DNA of 5,565 nucleotides from an uncultured bacterium. Lineage in GTDB: Bacteria > Bacillota > Clostridia > Oscillospirales > Oscillospiraceae. Both the position numbers and the translations under genes were made by a program. Each line of letters starts with the position of its first letter. Within the stretch, counting starts at the first letter, position 1. Where the stretch lies: contig CAJMLC010000133.1 of assembly GCA_905214155.1 (NCBI GenBank), positions 1 to 5,565 on the forward strand, read 5' to 3'. Of the stretch, positions 1 to 4,886 are shown one piece after another. The notes beneath the pieces are model-generated. The model had not been told where the DNA came from. It did no database searches and was given only the letters and a program-made list of their open reading frames with translations.

Positions 1-20
1 CCCCATAGGGTATTTGTCAA
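1..20 (-). promoter_or_regulatory. Possible -35 box of a promoter pointing out of the window
   Basis: Reading the minus strand past the terminator of the epimerase operon, a perfect TTGACA lies at 15-20. With a usual 17-bp spacer the -10 box would fall just outside the window, so only half a promoter can be seen. It would drive a minus-strand gene beyond the left edge, starting a new transcription unit right after the terminator at 32-62. A lone hexamer match is weak evidence. Confidence 0.25.
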
Positions 21-31
21 CCCCTTTTTGC

Positions 32-62
32 AAAAAAATTCGCGGCCCGGAAGGGCCGCGAA
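32..62 (-). terminator. Intrinsic terminator of the dehydrogenase-epimerase operon
   Basis: A perfect 10-bp GC-rich stem (TTCGCGGCCC paired with GGGCCGCGAA, four-base loop) is followed on the minus strand directly by a run of seven T (plus-strand A run at 32-38). This is the classic Rho-independent arrangement. It lies about 30 bp past the epimerase stop codon and should end the transcript that starts near 2141. The plus-strand direction lacks a T tract, so it acts one way only. Confidence 0.9.
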
Positions 63-93
63 TGCTGTGAGATATGTGAGATCTTGAACCGGG

Positions 94-978
94 TCACTGC
101 ATCAGACCGCGCAGGAACGCGCAGGCGTCGGCGGCCCGCTGGTCGCGGACGGCCTCGCTCTCGCCGCGGCTCAGGTCGCGCCAGAGCTTGATGTCATAGG
201 CGATCGAGCCGCCCATGAGCACGAACGGCTCCATGACGAGCGCGCCCTCATAGTGGATGTCCTTCAGAGCCTGCGCCATTTCCTTCCACGGCAGCTTGCC
301 GGTGCCGGGCGTGCGGCGGTTGTTCTCGCCGGTGTGGAAATGGCCGAGATAAGGCCCTGCGGTGCGGATGGCCTCGACCATGTCGTCCTCTTCGATGTTC
401 ATGTGGAACGTGTCGAGCAGGATCTTGGCGTTCGGGCTGTCGAGGCGCTGCATAAAGGCGACGGCCTCCTCCGCGGTGTTGAGCAGATACTGCTCGAACC
501 GGTTGACGACCTCGCAGCAGTAGAGCACGCCGTTGTCCTCGGCGACCTTGAGCAGCTGCTTCATGCCGGCGACAGACAGGTCCTCCTTGCGGCGCTTTTC
601 GTCCATCGTGATGCCCCATGTGGGCATCGACTGCCACCCGGCGTAGGACACGCCGTTGAGCACCGTCGCGCCGACCTTCGGCATGGACTCGATGATGCGC
701 GTGATGTGGCGGATGCCGGCCTCACGGACGGATGCGTCGTCGCTGGCCAGGTCGTATTTGCCCTCGAGGCCGATGCTGTAGGTGAAGCCGATGTTGTTGT
801 CGTCCGCGCACTGCTTCAGCTCGCGCAGCTTGTCGTCGGAGAAGTAGGCAAACTCCGCCGAGGCGACCTCGCAGATGTCAAAGCCGAGGCGGTGGACCTT
901 TTCAATGAGGGGGATATATTCGATCTCGTCCCAGTTGTGGCTCCAGTAGCCGTAGTGCATGCCGATCGGATTCTTCAT
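94..978 (-). CDS. Ketose 3-epimerase (D-allulose/D-tagatose 3-epimerase family)
   Basis: A 294-residue cytosolic TIM-barrel enzyme of the sugar phosphate isomerase/epimerase superfamily. The closest family I recognise is D-psicose (allulose)/D-tagatose 3-epimerase, which moves a proton at C3 of free ketohexoses with a divalent metal. All four metal ligands are present with family spacing: E156 (in CCEVVNRFE), D189 (in LLDTFHMNIEED), H215 (in GHFHTGENNR) and E250 (in VMEPFVLMGG). Substrate-site residues E162, H192 and R221 are also kept. E156 and E250 are the pair known to act as acid/base. Length is normal for the family (about 285-300). The ATG start is supported by AGGAGG at 987-992, 8 nt upstream. 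The gene lies 51 bp downstream of a dehydrogenase on the same strand with no terminator between, so it is probably the second gene of that operon. The natural substrate is unclear, because family members are promiscuous among allulose, tagatose, sorbose and fructose. An L-ribulose or other ketopentose role is possible. Confidence 0.9.
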   Translation of the reverse strand: MKNPIGMHYGYWSHNWDEIEYIPLIEKVHRLGFDICEVASAEFAYFSDDKLRELKQCADDNNIGFTYSIGLEGKYDLASDDASVREAGIRHITRIIESMPKVGATVLNGVSYAGWQSMPTWGITMDEKRRKEDLSVAGMKQLLKVAEDNGVLYCCEVVNRFEQYLLNTAEEAVAFMQRLDSPNAKILLDTFHMNIEEDDMVEAIRTAGPYLGHFHTGENNRRTPGTGKLPWKEMAQALKDIHYEGALVMEPFVLMGGSIAYDIKLWRDLSRGESEAVRDQRAADACAFLRGLMQ

Positions 979-1029
979 AGATGCTGCCTCCTGTTTTTAT
1001 TTTGTGCTGCTGTCTCCGTCTCCGGATGG

Positions 1030-2067
1030 TCAGGCCTGTACGTCGATGAGGACCTTCATGGTCGTCTCGCGGTTGGCGTCGATGTACTGATAGGCGGCGA
1101 GATAATCTTCAAATTTGAACGTCTTGCTCATCAGCGGCCGCAGGTGGATCTTGCCCTCCTGCACGAGGCGGATGGCCTCGACATAGTCCTCGTGGCGGTA
1201 CATCATGGTGGTGTTGAGGTCGAGCTCGTGGTCGTTGAGGACGGCGAGATCGACATTGGCCATGCCCGCGTAGACGGCGACGAGGATGATCACGCTGCCC
1301 TTGCGCGCATAGGCGATGGCCTGGCCCATGGTGATGTCGTTGCCCGCGCAGTCGTAGATGACGTCGGCCTTGTCGGGGCCGAAGGCCTCGACCATCGCGT
1401 CACCGAAGTTGTGCTGCTTGGTGTTGCAGGTGAAGTCGACGCCGCATTCCTTCGCCTTCTCCAGACGGTAGTCGCTGATGTCGGTGATCAGGACGGCGTT
1501 CGCGCCGAGCGCCTTGGCCGACTGCGCGACAAGGATGCCGATCGGGCCCGCGCCGAGCACGGCGATGTTCAGCCCCTTGACGTCGCCCGCGCGATGGACG
1601 GCATGGACCGTGACGGCCAGCGGCTCGATCATCGCGCCCTCATCATAGCTCAGCTTCTCGGGCAGCGGAGTGATCTTCGACGCGTCGACCGCGAAATAGC
1701 GCGATGCGACGCCCATCGTCTGGAAGCCCATGACCTTCAGCTCTTCGCAGAGGTTGTACTTCCCATGGCGGCAGGGATAGCACTTCCCGCAGACGACCTG
1801 CGGCTCGATCGTGACCTTCTGCCCCACGTGCAGGCCGGTGACGTCCGCGCCGAGCGCGGCGATCTCGCCGGAGACCTCGTGGCCCTGCGTGACCGGGTAT
1901 TTGGTGAACGGGTGCTTGCCGTGGTAGACGTGGATGTCGCTGCCGCAGATGCCGATCTTCATGATCTTGACCAGGACCTCATTCGCGGCGGGCGTGGGGA
2001 CCGGGATCTCGCGGAAGATGATCTCGCCCGGGGCCGTCATGACCTCTTGCAGCATTGTCTGAGCCAT
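1030..2067 (-). CDS. Zinc-dependent sorbitol/polyol dehydrogenase (MDR family)
   Basis: A 345-residue medium-chain dehydrogenase/reductase, normal family length, cytosolic. The N-terminal GroES-like catalytic domain carries the catalytic zinc set C41 (in GICGSD), H63-E64 (QGHEVSG) and E148 (IEPLA), plus the structural zinc lobe C93, C96, C99 and C107. The Rossmann domain has GAGPIG at 172-177, and D196 at the end of the second strand predicts preference for NAD over NADP. The C-terminal YRHEDYVEAIRL...GKIHLRPL stretch is typical of the sorbitol/L-iditol/xylitol dehydrogenase and threonine dehydrogenase branch. It probably oxidises a secondary alcohol of a polyol to a ketose, or runs in reverse. 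The ATG start is set by TAAGGAGGA with AGGAGG at 2075-2080, 7 nt away. It heads a two-gene operon with the ketose epimerase, which fits a ketose product or substrate. Exact substrate unknown; other MDR activities such as threonine or galactitol dehydrogenase cannot be excluded. Confidence 0.88.
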   Translation of the reverse strand: MAQTMLQEVMTAPGEIIFREIPVPTPAANEVLVKIMKIGICGSDIHVYHGKHPFTKYPVTQGHEVSGEIAALGADVTGLHVGQKVTIEPQVVCGKCYPCRHGKYNLCEELKVMGFQTMGVASRYFAVDASKITPLPEKLSYDEGAMIEPLAVTVHAVHRAGDVKGLNIAVLGAGPIGILVAQSAKALGANAVLITDISDYRLEKAKECGVDFTCNTKQHNFGDAMVEAFGPDKADVIYDCAGNDITMGQAIAYARKGSVIILVAVYAGMANVDLAVLNDHELDLNTTMMYRHEDYVEAIRLVQEGKIHLRPLMSKTFKFEDYLAAYQYIDANRETTMKVLIDVQA

Positions 2068-2110
2068 TGTTGATCCTCCTTATGTCGTAAAACGATTCTG
2101 AAAATGGTTT

Positions 2111-2123
2111 TTGAAACTTTCAA
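2111..2123. promoter_or_regulatory. Perfect palindrome in the dehydrogenase leader, candidate operator
   Basis: TTGAAACTTTCAA is a perfect 6-1-6 inverted repeat. It lies about 25 bp downstream of the predicted start of the minus-strand transcript, where a bound repressor would block elongation. It resembles the palindrome at 2184-2196, and their centres are 73 bp apart, close to seven helical turns. No family consensus is matched with certainty, and AT-rich DNA gives such repeats by chance at some rate. Confidence 0.4.
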
Positions 2124-2139
2124 GGGGCATTCCGCCCCT
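2123..2139 (-). other. Small hairpin at the 5' end of the dehydrogenase mRNA
   Basis: A 6-bp GC-rich stem (AGGGGC paired with GCCCCT, five-base loop) begins within a few bases of the transcription start predicted from the TATAAT box at 2148-2153. It would sit at the extreme 5' end of the about 74-nt leader. There is no T tract after it in either direction, so it is unlikely to be a terminator. Possible roles are 5'-end protection of the mRNA or part of a protein-binding site together with the adjacent palindrome. Confidence 0.4.
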
Positions 2140-2147
2140 GCATCTGG

Positions 2148-2176
2148 ATTATAGTACATCCATCCAAAAACCGCAA
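2148..2176 (-). promoter_or_regulatory. Promoter of the dehydrogenase-epimerase operon
   Basis: On the minus strand a perfect -10 box TATAAT (2148-2153) is preceded by 17 bp and then TTGCGG (2171-2176), a weak -35 box with the first three bases matching. The start of transcription should be near 2141, giving a leader of about 74 nt before the ATG at 2067. A perfect -10 with a poor -35 fits a promoter that needs an activator. A palindrome lies immediately upstream at 2184-2196. Confidence 0.6.
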
Positions 2177-2183
2177 GAGATTT

Positions 2184-2196
2184 TGAAAAATTTTCA
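2184..2196. promoter_or_regulatory. Central palindrome between the divergent promoters, candidate shared regulator site
   Basis: TGAAAAATTTTCA is a perfect 6-1-6 inverted repeat centred at 2190. The two -35 boxes end at 2176 (minus) and begin at 2206 (plus), so the midpoint of the gap is 2191. A protein bound here would sit at an equivalent distance from both promoters. It looks somewhat like a CcpA cre site (TGNNANCGNTNNCA) but is one base short and lacks the CG centre, so I do not call it cre. The ROK protein at 3461-4573 is the only regulator in view. Confidence 0.4.
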
Positions 2197-2205
2197 GAAA
2201 AAATA

Positions 2206-2234
2206 TTGACAAATCCATGCAGTGCGAGTAGACT
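2206..2234 (+). promoter_or_regulatory. Promoter of the second polyol dehydrogenase
   Basis: A perfect -35 box TTGACA (2206-2211), a 17-bp spacer and TAGACT (2229-2234, four of six matches to TATAAT) form a sigma-A-type promoter. Upstream is an A/T-rich stretch (2181-2205) that could serve as an UP element. Transcription should start near 2241, giving a leader of about 76 nt before the ATG at 2317. Confidence 0.65.
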
Positions 2235-2240
2235 ATCCTC

Positions 2241-2269
2241 ATAGTTCATTAAATCAATTTCAAAACTAT
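2241..2269. promoter_or_regulatory. Inverted repeat at the transcript start, candidate operator
   Basis: ATAGTT (2241-2246) and AACTAT (2264-2269) form a perfect 6-bp inverted repeat with a 17-bp AT-rich spacer. It begins at the predicted transcription start of the plus-strand dehydrogenase gene. The position is where repressors often bind, and the half-site spacing allows a dimer on one face or two half turns. The arms are short, so chance is a real alternative. Confidence 0.3.
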
Positions 2270-2303
2270 CCGGTGCAAAATTCAGAAACAAACAGATCAA
2301 TTT

Positions 2304-2308
2304 GGAGG
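2304..2308 (+). promoter_or_regulatory. Ribosome binding site that decides the start of the second dehydrogenase
   Basis: GGAGG lies 8 nt before the ATG at 2317. A TTG codon in the same frame at 2302 overlaps this site, so automatic calls may start the protein five residues early. The ribosome binding site and the usual MKAIQY-type N-terminus both favour 2317. Confidence 0.85.
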
Positions 2309-2316
2309 TTTTTTCT

Positions 2317-3342
2317 ATGAAAGCGATCCAGTATACCGCCCCGCGTCAGTTTTCCGTCGTCGATCTGCCCAAGCCGGTGCCCGGCCCGCACCAGGTCGTC
2401 ATCCGCGTCAAGGCCTGCGGCATCTGCAAGACCGACCTGACCATCCACGACGGCAGCTTCCTTGCGAAGTTCCCGCTGGTCAACGGCCACGAATTTGCCG
2501 GCGTCATCGACTCCGTCGGCTCCGAAGTCACCGAATGGAAGGTCGGCGACCGCGTCACCGCCGACAACACCGAGCTCTGCGGCTATTGCGACGCCTGCCG
2601 CGCCGACAAGCCCCTGTACTGTGAAAACTTCAACTCCCATGGCTGCAACATGCCGGGCGGCTTTGCCGAATACGTGCTCATCAACCACGACAAGGTCTTC
2701 GCGATCAGCGACAAGCTGAGCTTTGAAGAGGCGACCTTCACCGAGCCGACGGCCTGCGCCGTCCACGGTGTCGACCGCATCGCCCCGAGCTTCGGCGACA
2801 CGATCCTGATGTTCGGCGCAGGCCCGACGGGCATCATTCTGGCCCAGCTGCTCCGCCGCGCGGGCGCAGGCCGCATGGTCATCGCCGATCCGCACCAGGA
2901 CAAGCTCGACATCCTGAAGAAATACGGCTTCGCCGAGGAAGACCTCGTCCTGATCGACAAGAAGGACCCGGCCAAGCACACCACCGAGATCAAGGCCAAG
3001 ATGCCGAAGGGCTTTGACATCGTCGTCGACGCGACCGGCGCGCCCAGCATCACCGAGGCCACGTTCAACTTTGTCCACATGGGCAGCAAGATCGTCGTCT
3101 ACGGCGTCTGCCCGGCTGAGGCCACCATCCAGGTCAACCCGTACAAGATCTTCAGCCAGGAATACACGATCATCGGCTCCTTCGCCCAGACGCACTGCTT
3201 CCCGCGCGCGCTGGCGTATCTGGAGAGCGGCGTGGTCCAGGTGGACGAGCTGATCTCGCACGAGCTGCCGCTGGAGGAATACGGCACGGGTCTCGACCTG
3301 ATCGTCGGCAAAAAGGCCAAAAAGGTCATCATTCATCCGTAA
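2317..3342 (+). CDS. Zinc-dependent polyol dehydrogenase, D-arabinitol dehydrogenase-like (MDR family)
   Basis: A 341-residue MDR enzyme counted from the ATG with GGAGG 8 nt upstream; an in-frame TTG at 2302 would add five residues but overlaps that site. Catalytic zinc ligands are C37 (GICKTD), H58-E59 (NGHEFAG) and E143 (TEPTA). The structural zinc lobe is C88, C91, C94 and C102. The Rossmann motif GAGPTG is at 167-172 and D191 suggests NAD preference. The sequence differs clearly from the MDR at 1030-2067: the Rossmann fold, zinc lobe and N-terminus align only in motifs, so it is not a recent duplicate. It resembles the arabinitol / arabinitol-phosphate / threonine-dehydrogenase-like branch. 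It probably oxidises a polyol or a phosphorylated polyol in the cytosol. It is transcribed divergently from the other dehydrogenase from its own promoter, and is followed by a hairpin at 3403-3436 that may end its transcript. Substrate uncertain. Confidence 0.87.
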   Translation: MKAIQYTAPRQFSVVDLPKPVPGPHQVVIRVKACGICKTDLTIHDGSFLAKFPLVNGHEFAGVIDSVGSEVTEWKVGDRVTADNTELCGYCDACRADKPLYCENFNSHGCNMPGGFAEYVLINHDKVFAISDKLSFEEATFTEPTACAVHGVDRIAPSFGDTILMFGAGPTGIILAQLLRRAGAGRMVIADPHQDKLDILKKYGFAEEDLVLIDKKDPAKHTTEIKAKMPKGFDIVVDATGAPSITEATFNFVHMGSKIVVYGVCPAEATIQVNPYKIFSQEYTIIGSFAQTHCFPRALAYLESGVVQVDELISHELPLEEYGTGLDLIVGKKAKKVIIHP

Positions 3343-3368
3343 AGGACGGCAGCGATCCGCACGGGCAC

Positions 3369-3398
3369 TTGTCACCCGGCGCTGATCTGTGTTAGAAT
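3369..3398 (+). promoter_or_regulatory. Promoter of the ROK regulator gene
   Basis: TTGTCA (3369-3374, five of six to TTGACA) is followed by 18 bp and TAGAAT (3393-3398, five of six to TATAAT). A TG at 3390-3391 gives an extended -10. Transcription should start near 3405, inside the left arm of the hairpin at 3403-3436. The regulator can thus be expressed separately from the dehydrogenase upstream. Confidence 0.6.
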
Positions 3399-3402
3399 AG
3401 TC

Positions 3403-3436
3403 TTGGCCCTCCGCACAGCGGTGTGCGGAGGGCCAA
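3403..3436. terminator. Long perfect hairpin between the dehydrogenase and the ROK gene; possible terminator and 5' leader stem
   Basis: TTGGCCCTCCGCACA pairs perfectly over 15 bp with its partner arm across a GCGG loop. It lies 60 bp after the dehydrogenase stop and would end that transcript, although the downstream T run (TGTTCGTTT) is poor. Its left arm coincides with the predicted start of the ROK transcript, so the same DNA may also form a 5'-terminal stem-loop in that mRNA or be an operator for autoregulation. There is no good T tract on the minus strand either. Terminator function is moderately likely; the structure itself is certain. Confidence 0.55.
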
Positions 3437-3460
3437 TGTTCGTTTCGGGGAGGCGGGAAT

Positions 3461-4573
3461 ATGGAAAATCATCACACCGGCAATCCGGCGCGCGTCCTGC
3501 AGCTGCTGCTGCGGCAGGGCCGCCAGTCGCGCCAGTCGCTGGCCACGGCCCTGGGCCTGAGCGTCCCGACCGTGGCGCAGTGCGCGGCGGAGCTCTGCGC
3601 GCTGGGTCTGGCCTATGAGGACGGCTCCCTCGCCGCGACCGGCGGGCGGAAGGCGCGCCTGCTCGCCGCAGATCCGACAGCGCGTGTCGCGCTCGGACTG
3701 GACATCACGCAGGAGCATGTGACGGCGGCGCTGGTCGATCTAGCCGGCGAGGTGCGCGCCGTGCGGCGCGAGCGGCTGGCTTTTGCGCAGTCGGAGACGT
3801 ATTTTTCGGCTGTCGCCGCGCTGGCCGAGCAGTTCCTGGCCGAGCAGCACGTGGACTGGGCACAGGTCCCGGGCGTCGGCATCTCGATCCCCGGCATCGT
3901 CTCGGCCGACCGGCAGACGCTGGAATATTCCCACGTGCTGCACGTGCGGCAATTCGCGTGTACGCATTTTTCGTCGCTGCTGCCGCGGCCCTGCAGCTTC
4001 CTGAACGACGCGAAGGCCGCCGCCGCCAGTGAATTCTGGGACAATGACGAAGCTGGCCGCGCGCTCTATCTGTCGCTGAGCAACTCCGTCGGCGGCGCGA
4101 TCATCCGCGACGGGCAGATCGTCTCCGGCAACCATCACCGCGCCGGCGAGTTCGGCCACATGACGCTCGTCCCGGACGGACGGCAGTGCTACTGCGGACA
4201 GTATGGCTGCGTCGACGCCTATTGCAGCGCCAAGACGCTCACGGCGCGCACTGGCGGCGATCTCGACCTGTTTTTTGCCCAGCTGCGCGGCGGCGAAGCA
4301 CAGGCCGTCCGTATCTGGCAGCGCTATGAACAGTATCTGGCCGCGACGCTGCGGACACTCCTGACCGCGTTCGACTGCCCAGTCTTCCTCGGCGGCTATG
4401 TCGGCACGCGGATGGAACCGGCGGAGCTGGCTTCGCTGCGCGAGGCGGTCGGCGCCCTGTCGACCTTCGAGCTCGAGCCGGACGCCATCCGGCTCTGCCG
4501 CCGCACCGCCGCCCCCGCGGCCACCGGCGCCGCCCTGACCTATATCCGTCCCTTCCTGGAGACTCTCGAATGA
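3461..4573 (+). CDS. ROK-family transcriptional regulator (NagC/XylR/Mlc type)
   Basis: A 370-residue protein of normal length for ROK repressors. Residues 8-65 form a winged helix-turn-helix (RQSLATALGLSVPTVAQCAAEL is the helix-turn-helix core, GGRKARLL the wing end). The ROK sugar-binding fold starts at GLDIT (79-83), with N182-D183 in the sugar-site loop and E230/H233 in the AGEFGH motif. The zinc motif C243-x-C245-G-x-x-G-C250 works with H233. The phosphate-binding loop, usually GTGVGG in ROK kinases, reads SNSVGG (207-212), and the usual GCLEA is GCVDA. That argues for a sensor rather than a sugar kinase. Ligand is probably a free or phosphorylated sugar of the neighbouring pathway, and DNA targets probably include the divergent region 2068-2316; both are inference. 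The ATG start has GGGGAGG at 3447-3453, with 7 nt spacing. Own promoter at 3369-3398. Confidence 0.9.
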   Translation: MENHHTGNPARVLQLLLRQGRQSRQSLATALGLSVPTVAQCAAELCALGLAYEDGSLAATGGRKARLLAADPTARVALGLDITQEHVTAALVDLAGEVRAVRRERLAFAQSETYFSAVAALAEQFLAEQHVDWAQVPGVGISIPGIVSADRQTLEYSHVLHVRQFACTHFSSLLPRPCSFLNDAKAAAASEFWDNDEAGRALYLSLSNSVGGAIIRDGQIVSGNHHRAGEFGHMTLVPDGRQCYCGQYGCVDAYCSAKTLTARTGGDLDLFFAQLRGGEAQAVRIWQRYEQYLAATLRTLLTAFDCPVFLGGYVGTRMEPAELASLREAVGALSTFELEPDAIRLCRRTAAPAATGAALTYIRPFLETLE

Positions 4574-4585
4574 TTGCACCGCACA

Positions 4586-4619
4586 TTGTAGGGGCCGATG
4601 AGGGCATCGGGCCCTACAA
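4586..4619. repeat. REP-like palindromic intergenic element
   Basis: A 15-bp imperfect inverted repeat (TTGTAGGGGCCGATG and CATCGGGCCCTACAA, one G-G mismatch, loop AGGG) lies 12 bp after the ROK stop codon. It has no T tract and is separate from the real terminator at 4651-4680. Palindromes beginning GTAGGGGCC and ending CCCTACA are, as far as I recall, dispersed in many copies in clostridial gut genomes. From this window alone only the palindrome is shown; the multi-copy nature is inference. Confidence 0.6.
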
Positions 4620-4650
4620 ACCCTATTTCAAGTTCGCAAAGGCATACAAA

Positions 4651-4680
4651 ATCCCGCCCGGCCTGTAGGCCGGGCGGGGT
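4651..4680. terminator. Bidirectional intrinsic terminator between convergent genes
   Basis: A perfect 11-bp stem (CCCGCCCGGCC with its complement, TGTA loop) extends by one G-T and one A-T pair. On the minus strand it is followed at once by ATTTTGT, and on the plus strand by GTGCTGTTTTT. The ROK gene arrives from the left and the DUF6440-like gene from the right (8 bp from its stop), so it can serve both. The minus-strand T run is closer to the stem and probably works better. Confidence 0.85.
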
Positions 4681-4687
4681 GCTGTTT

Positions 4688-4885
4688 TTAATCGTCTTCG
4701 CGGGGGACAGAACTGATGACGGGCTTGCCGTTGGCATCCACGAGGACCGTCAGTCCGGCAGCGTTGCCATTGTAGTGAAACAGGTAGGTCACGCCGGTCT
4801 GCCGGTCGACCCAGAGCTCGTTGGCAGTCACAAAGCCGGACTCGTCCAGAATGCGGACAAAGCGCTGGTTTTTCTCCTTCGCCAT
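4688..4885 (-). CDS. Small DUF6440-like protein coupled to the SPFH gene
   Basis: A 65-residue, soluble, mostly beta-type protein with no signal peptide or membrane segment. The pattern ELWVDRQTGVTYLFHYNGNAAG followed by LTVLVDANGKPVI matches, from memory, the DUF6440 family of short Firmicutes and phage proteins: VD-x-x-TGV-x-YLF, a glycine-rich turn, and LLD-x-x-GKPV. Function of that family is unknown to me. The ATG lies 1 bp past the stop codon of the SPFH gene; its ribosome binding site AAGGAG (4896-4901) is inside the end of that gene, with 10-nt spacing, so translation is probably coupled. It ends just before the bidirectional terminator, as last gene of the operon. The small charged N-terminus (MAKEKNQRF) and acidic C-terminus are the only other notable features. 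Real-gene status is well supported by the coupling; the family call is less sure. Confidence 0.75.
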   Translation of the reverse strand: MAKEKNQRFVRILDESGFVTANELWVDRQTGVTYLFHYNGNAAGLTVLVDANGKPVISSVPREDD

Positions 4886-4886
4886 C

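Noticed and set aside
66..82. Tandem TGTGAGAT repeat between the epimerase stop and its terminator
   Set aside because: Two 8-bp copies 9 bp apart in a 3' untranslated stretch are easily due to chance and have no clear role.
253..2073. A 606-codon open frame on the plus strand antisense to the epimerase and dehydrogenase genes
   Set aside because: It is a shadow of two well-recognised genes. High GC and codon bias keep the opposite strand free of stops, and the protein has low-complexity Val/Asp/Ala/Arg composition with no motif and no ribosome binding site of note.
2184..2196. CcpA cre site
   Set aside because: The palindrome is 13 rather than 14 bp and lacks the central CG, so it does not meet the cre consensus.
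2037..2300. An 87-codon minus-strand frame spanning the divergent regulatory region
   Set aside because: It covers both predicted promoters and the palindromes and overlaps the start of the dehydrogenase gene; the product resembles nothing I recognise.
2266..3375. A 369-codon open frame on the minus strand antisense to the second dehydrogenase
   Set aside because: Same cause: it mirrors the dehydrogenase codons and gives an Asp/Val/Ala/Arg-rich product without recognisable domain.
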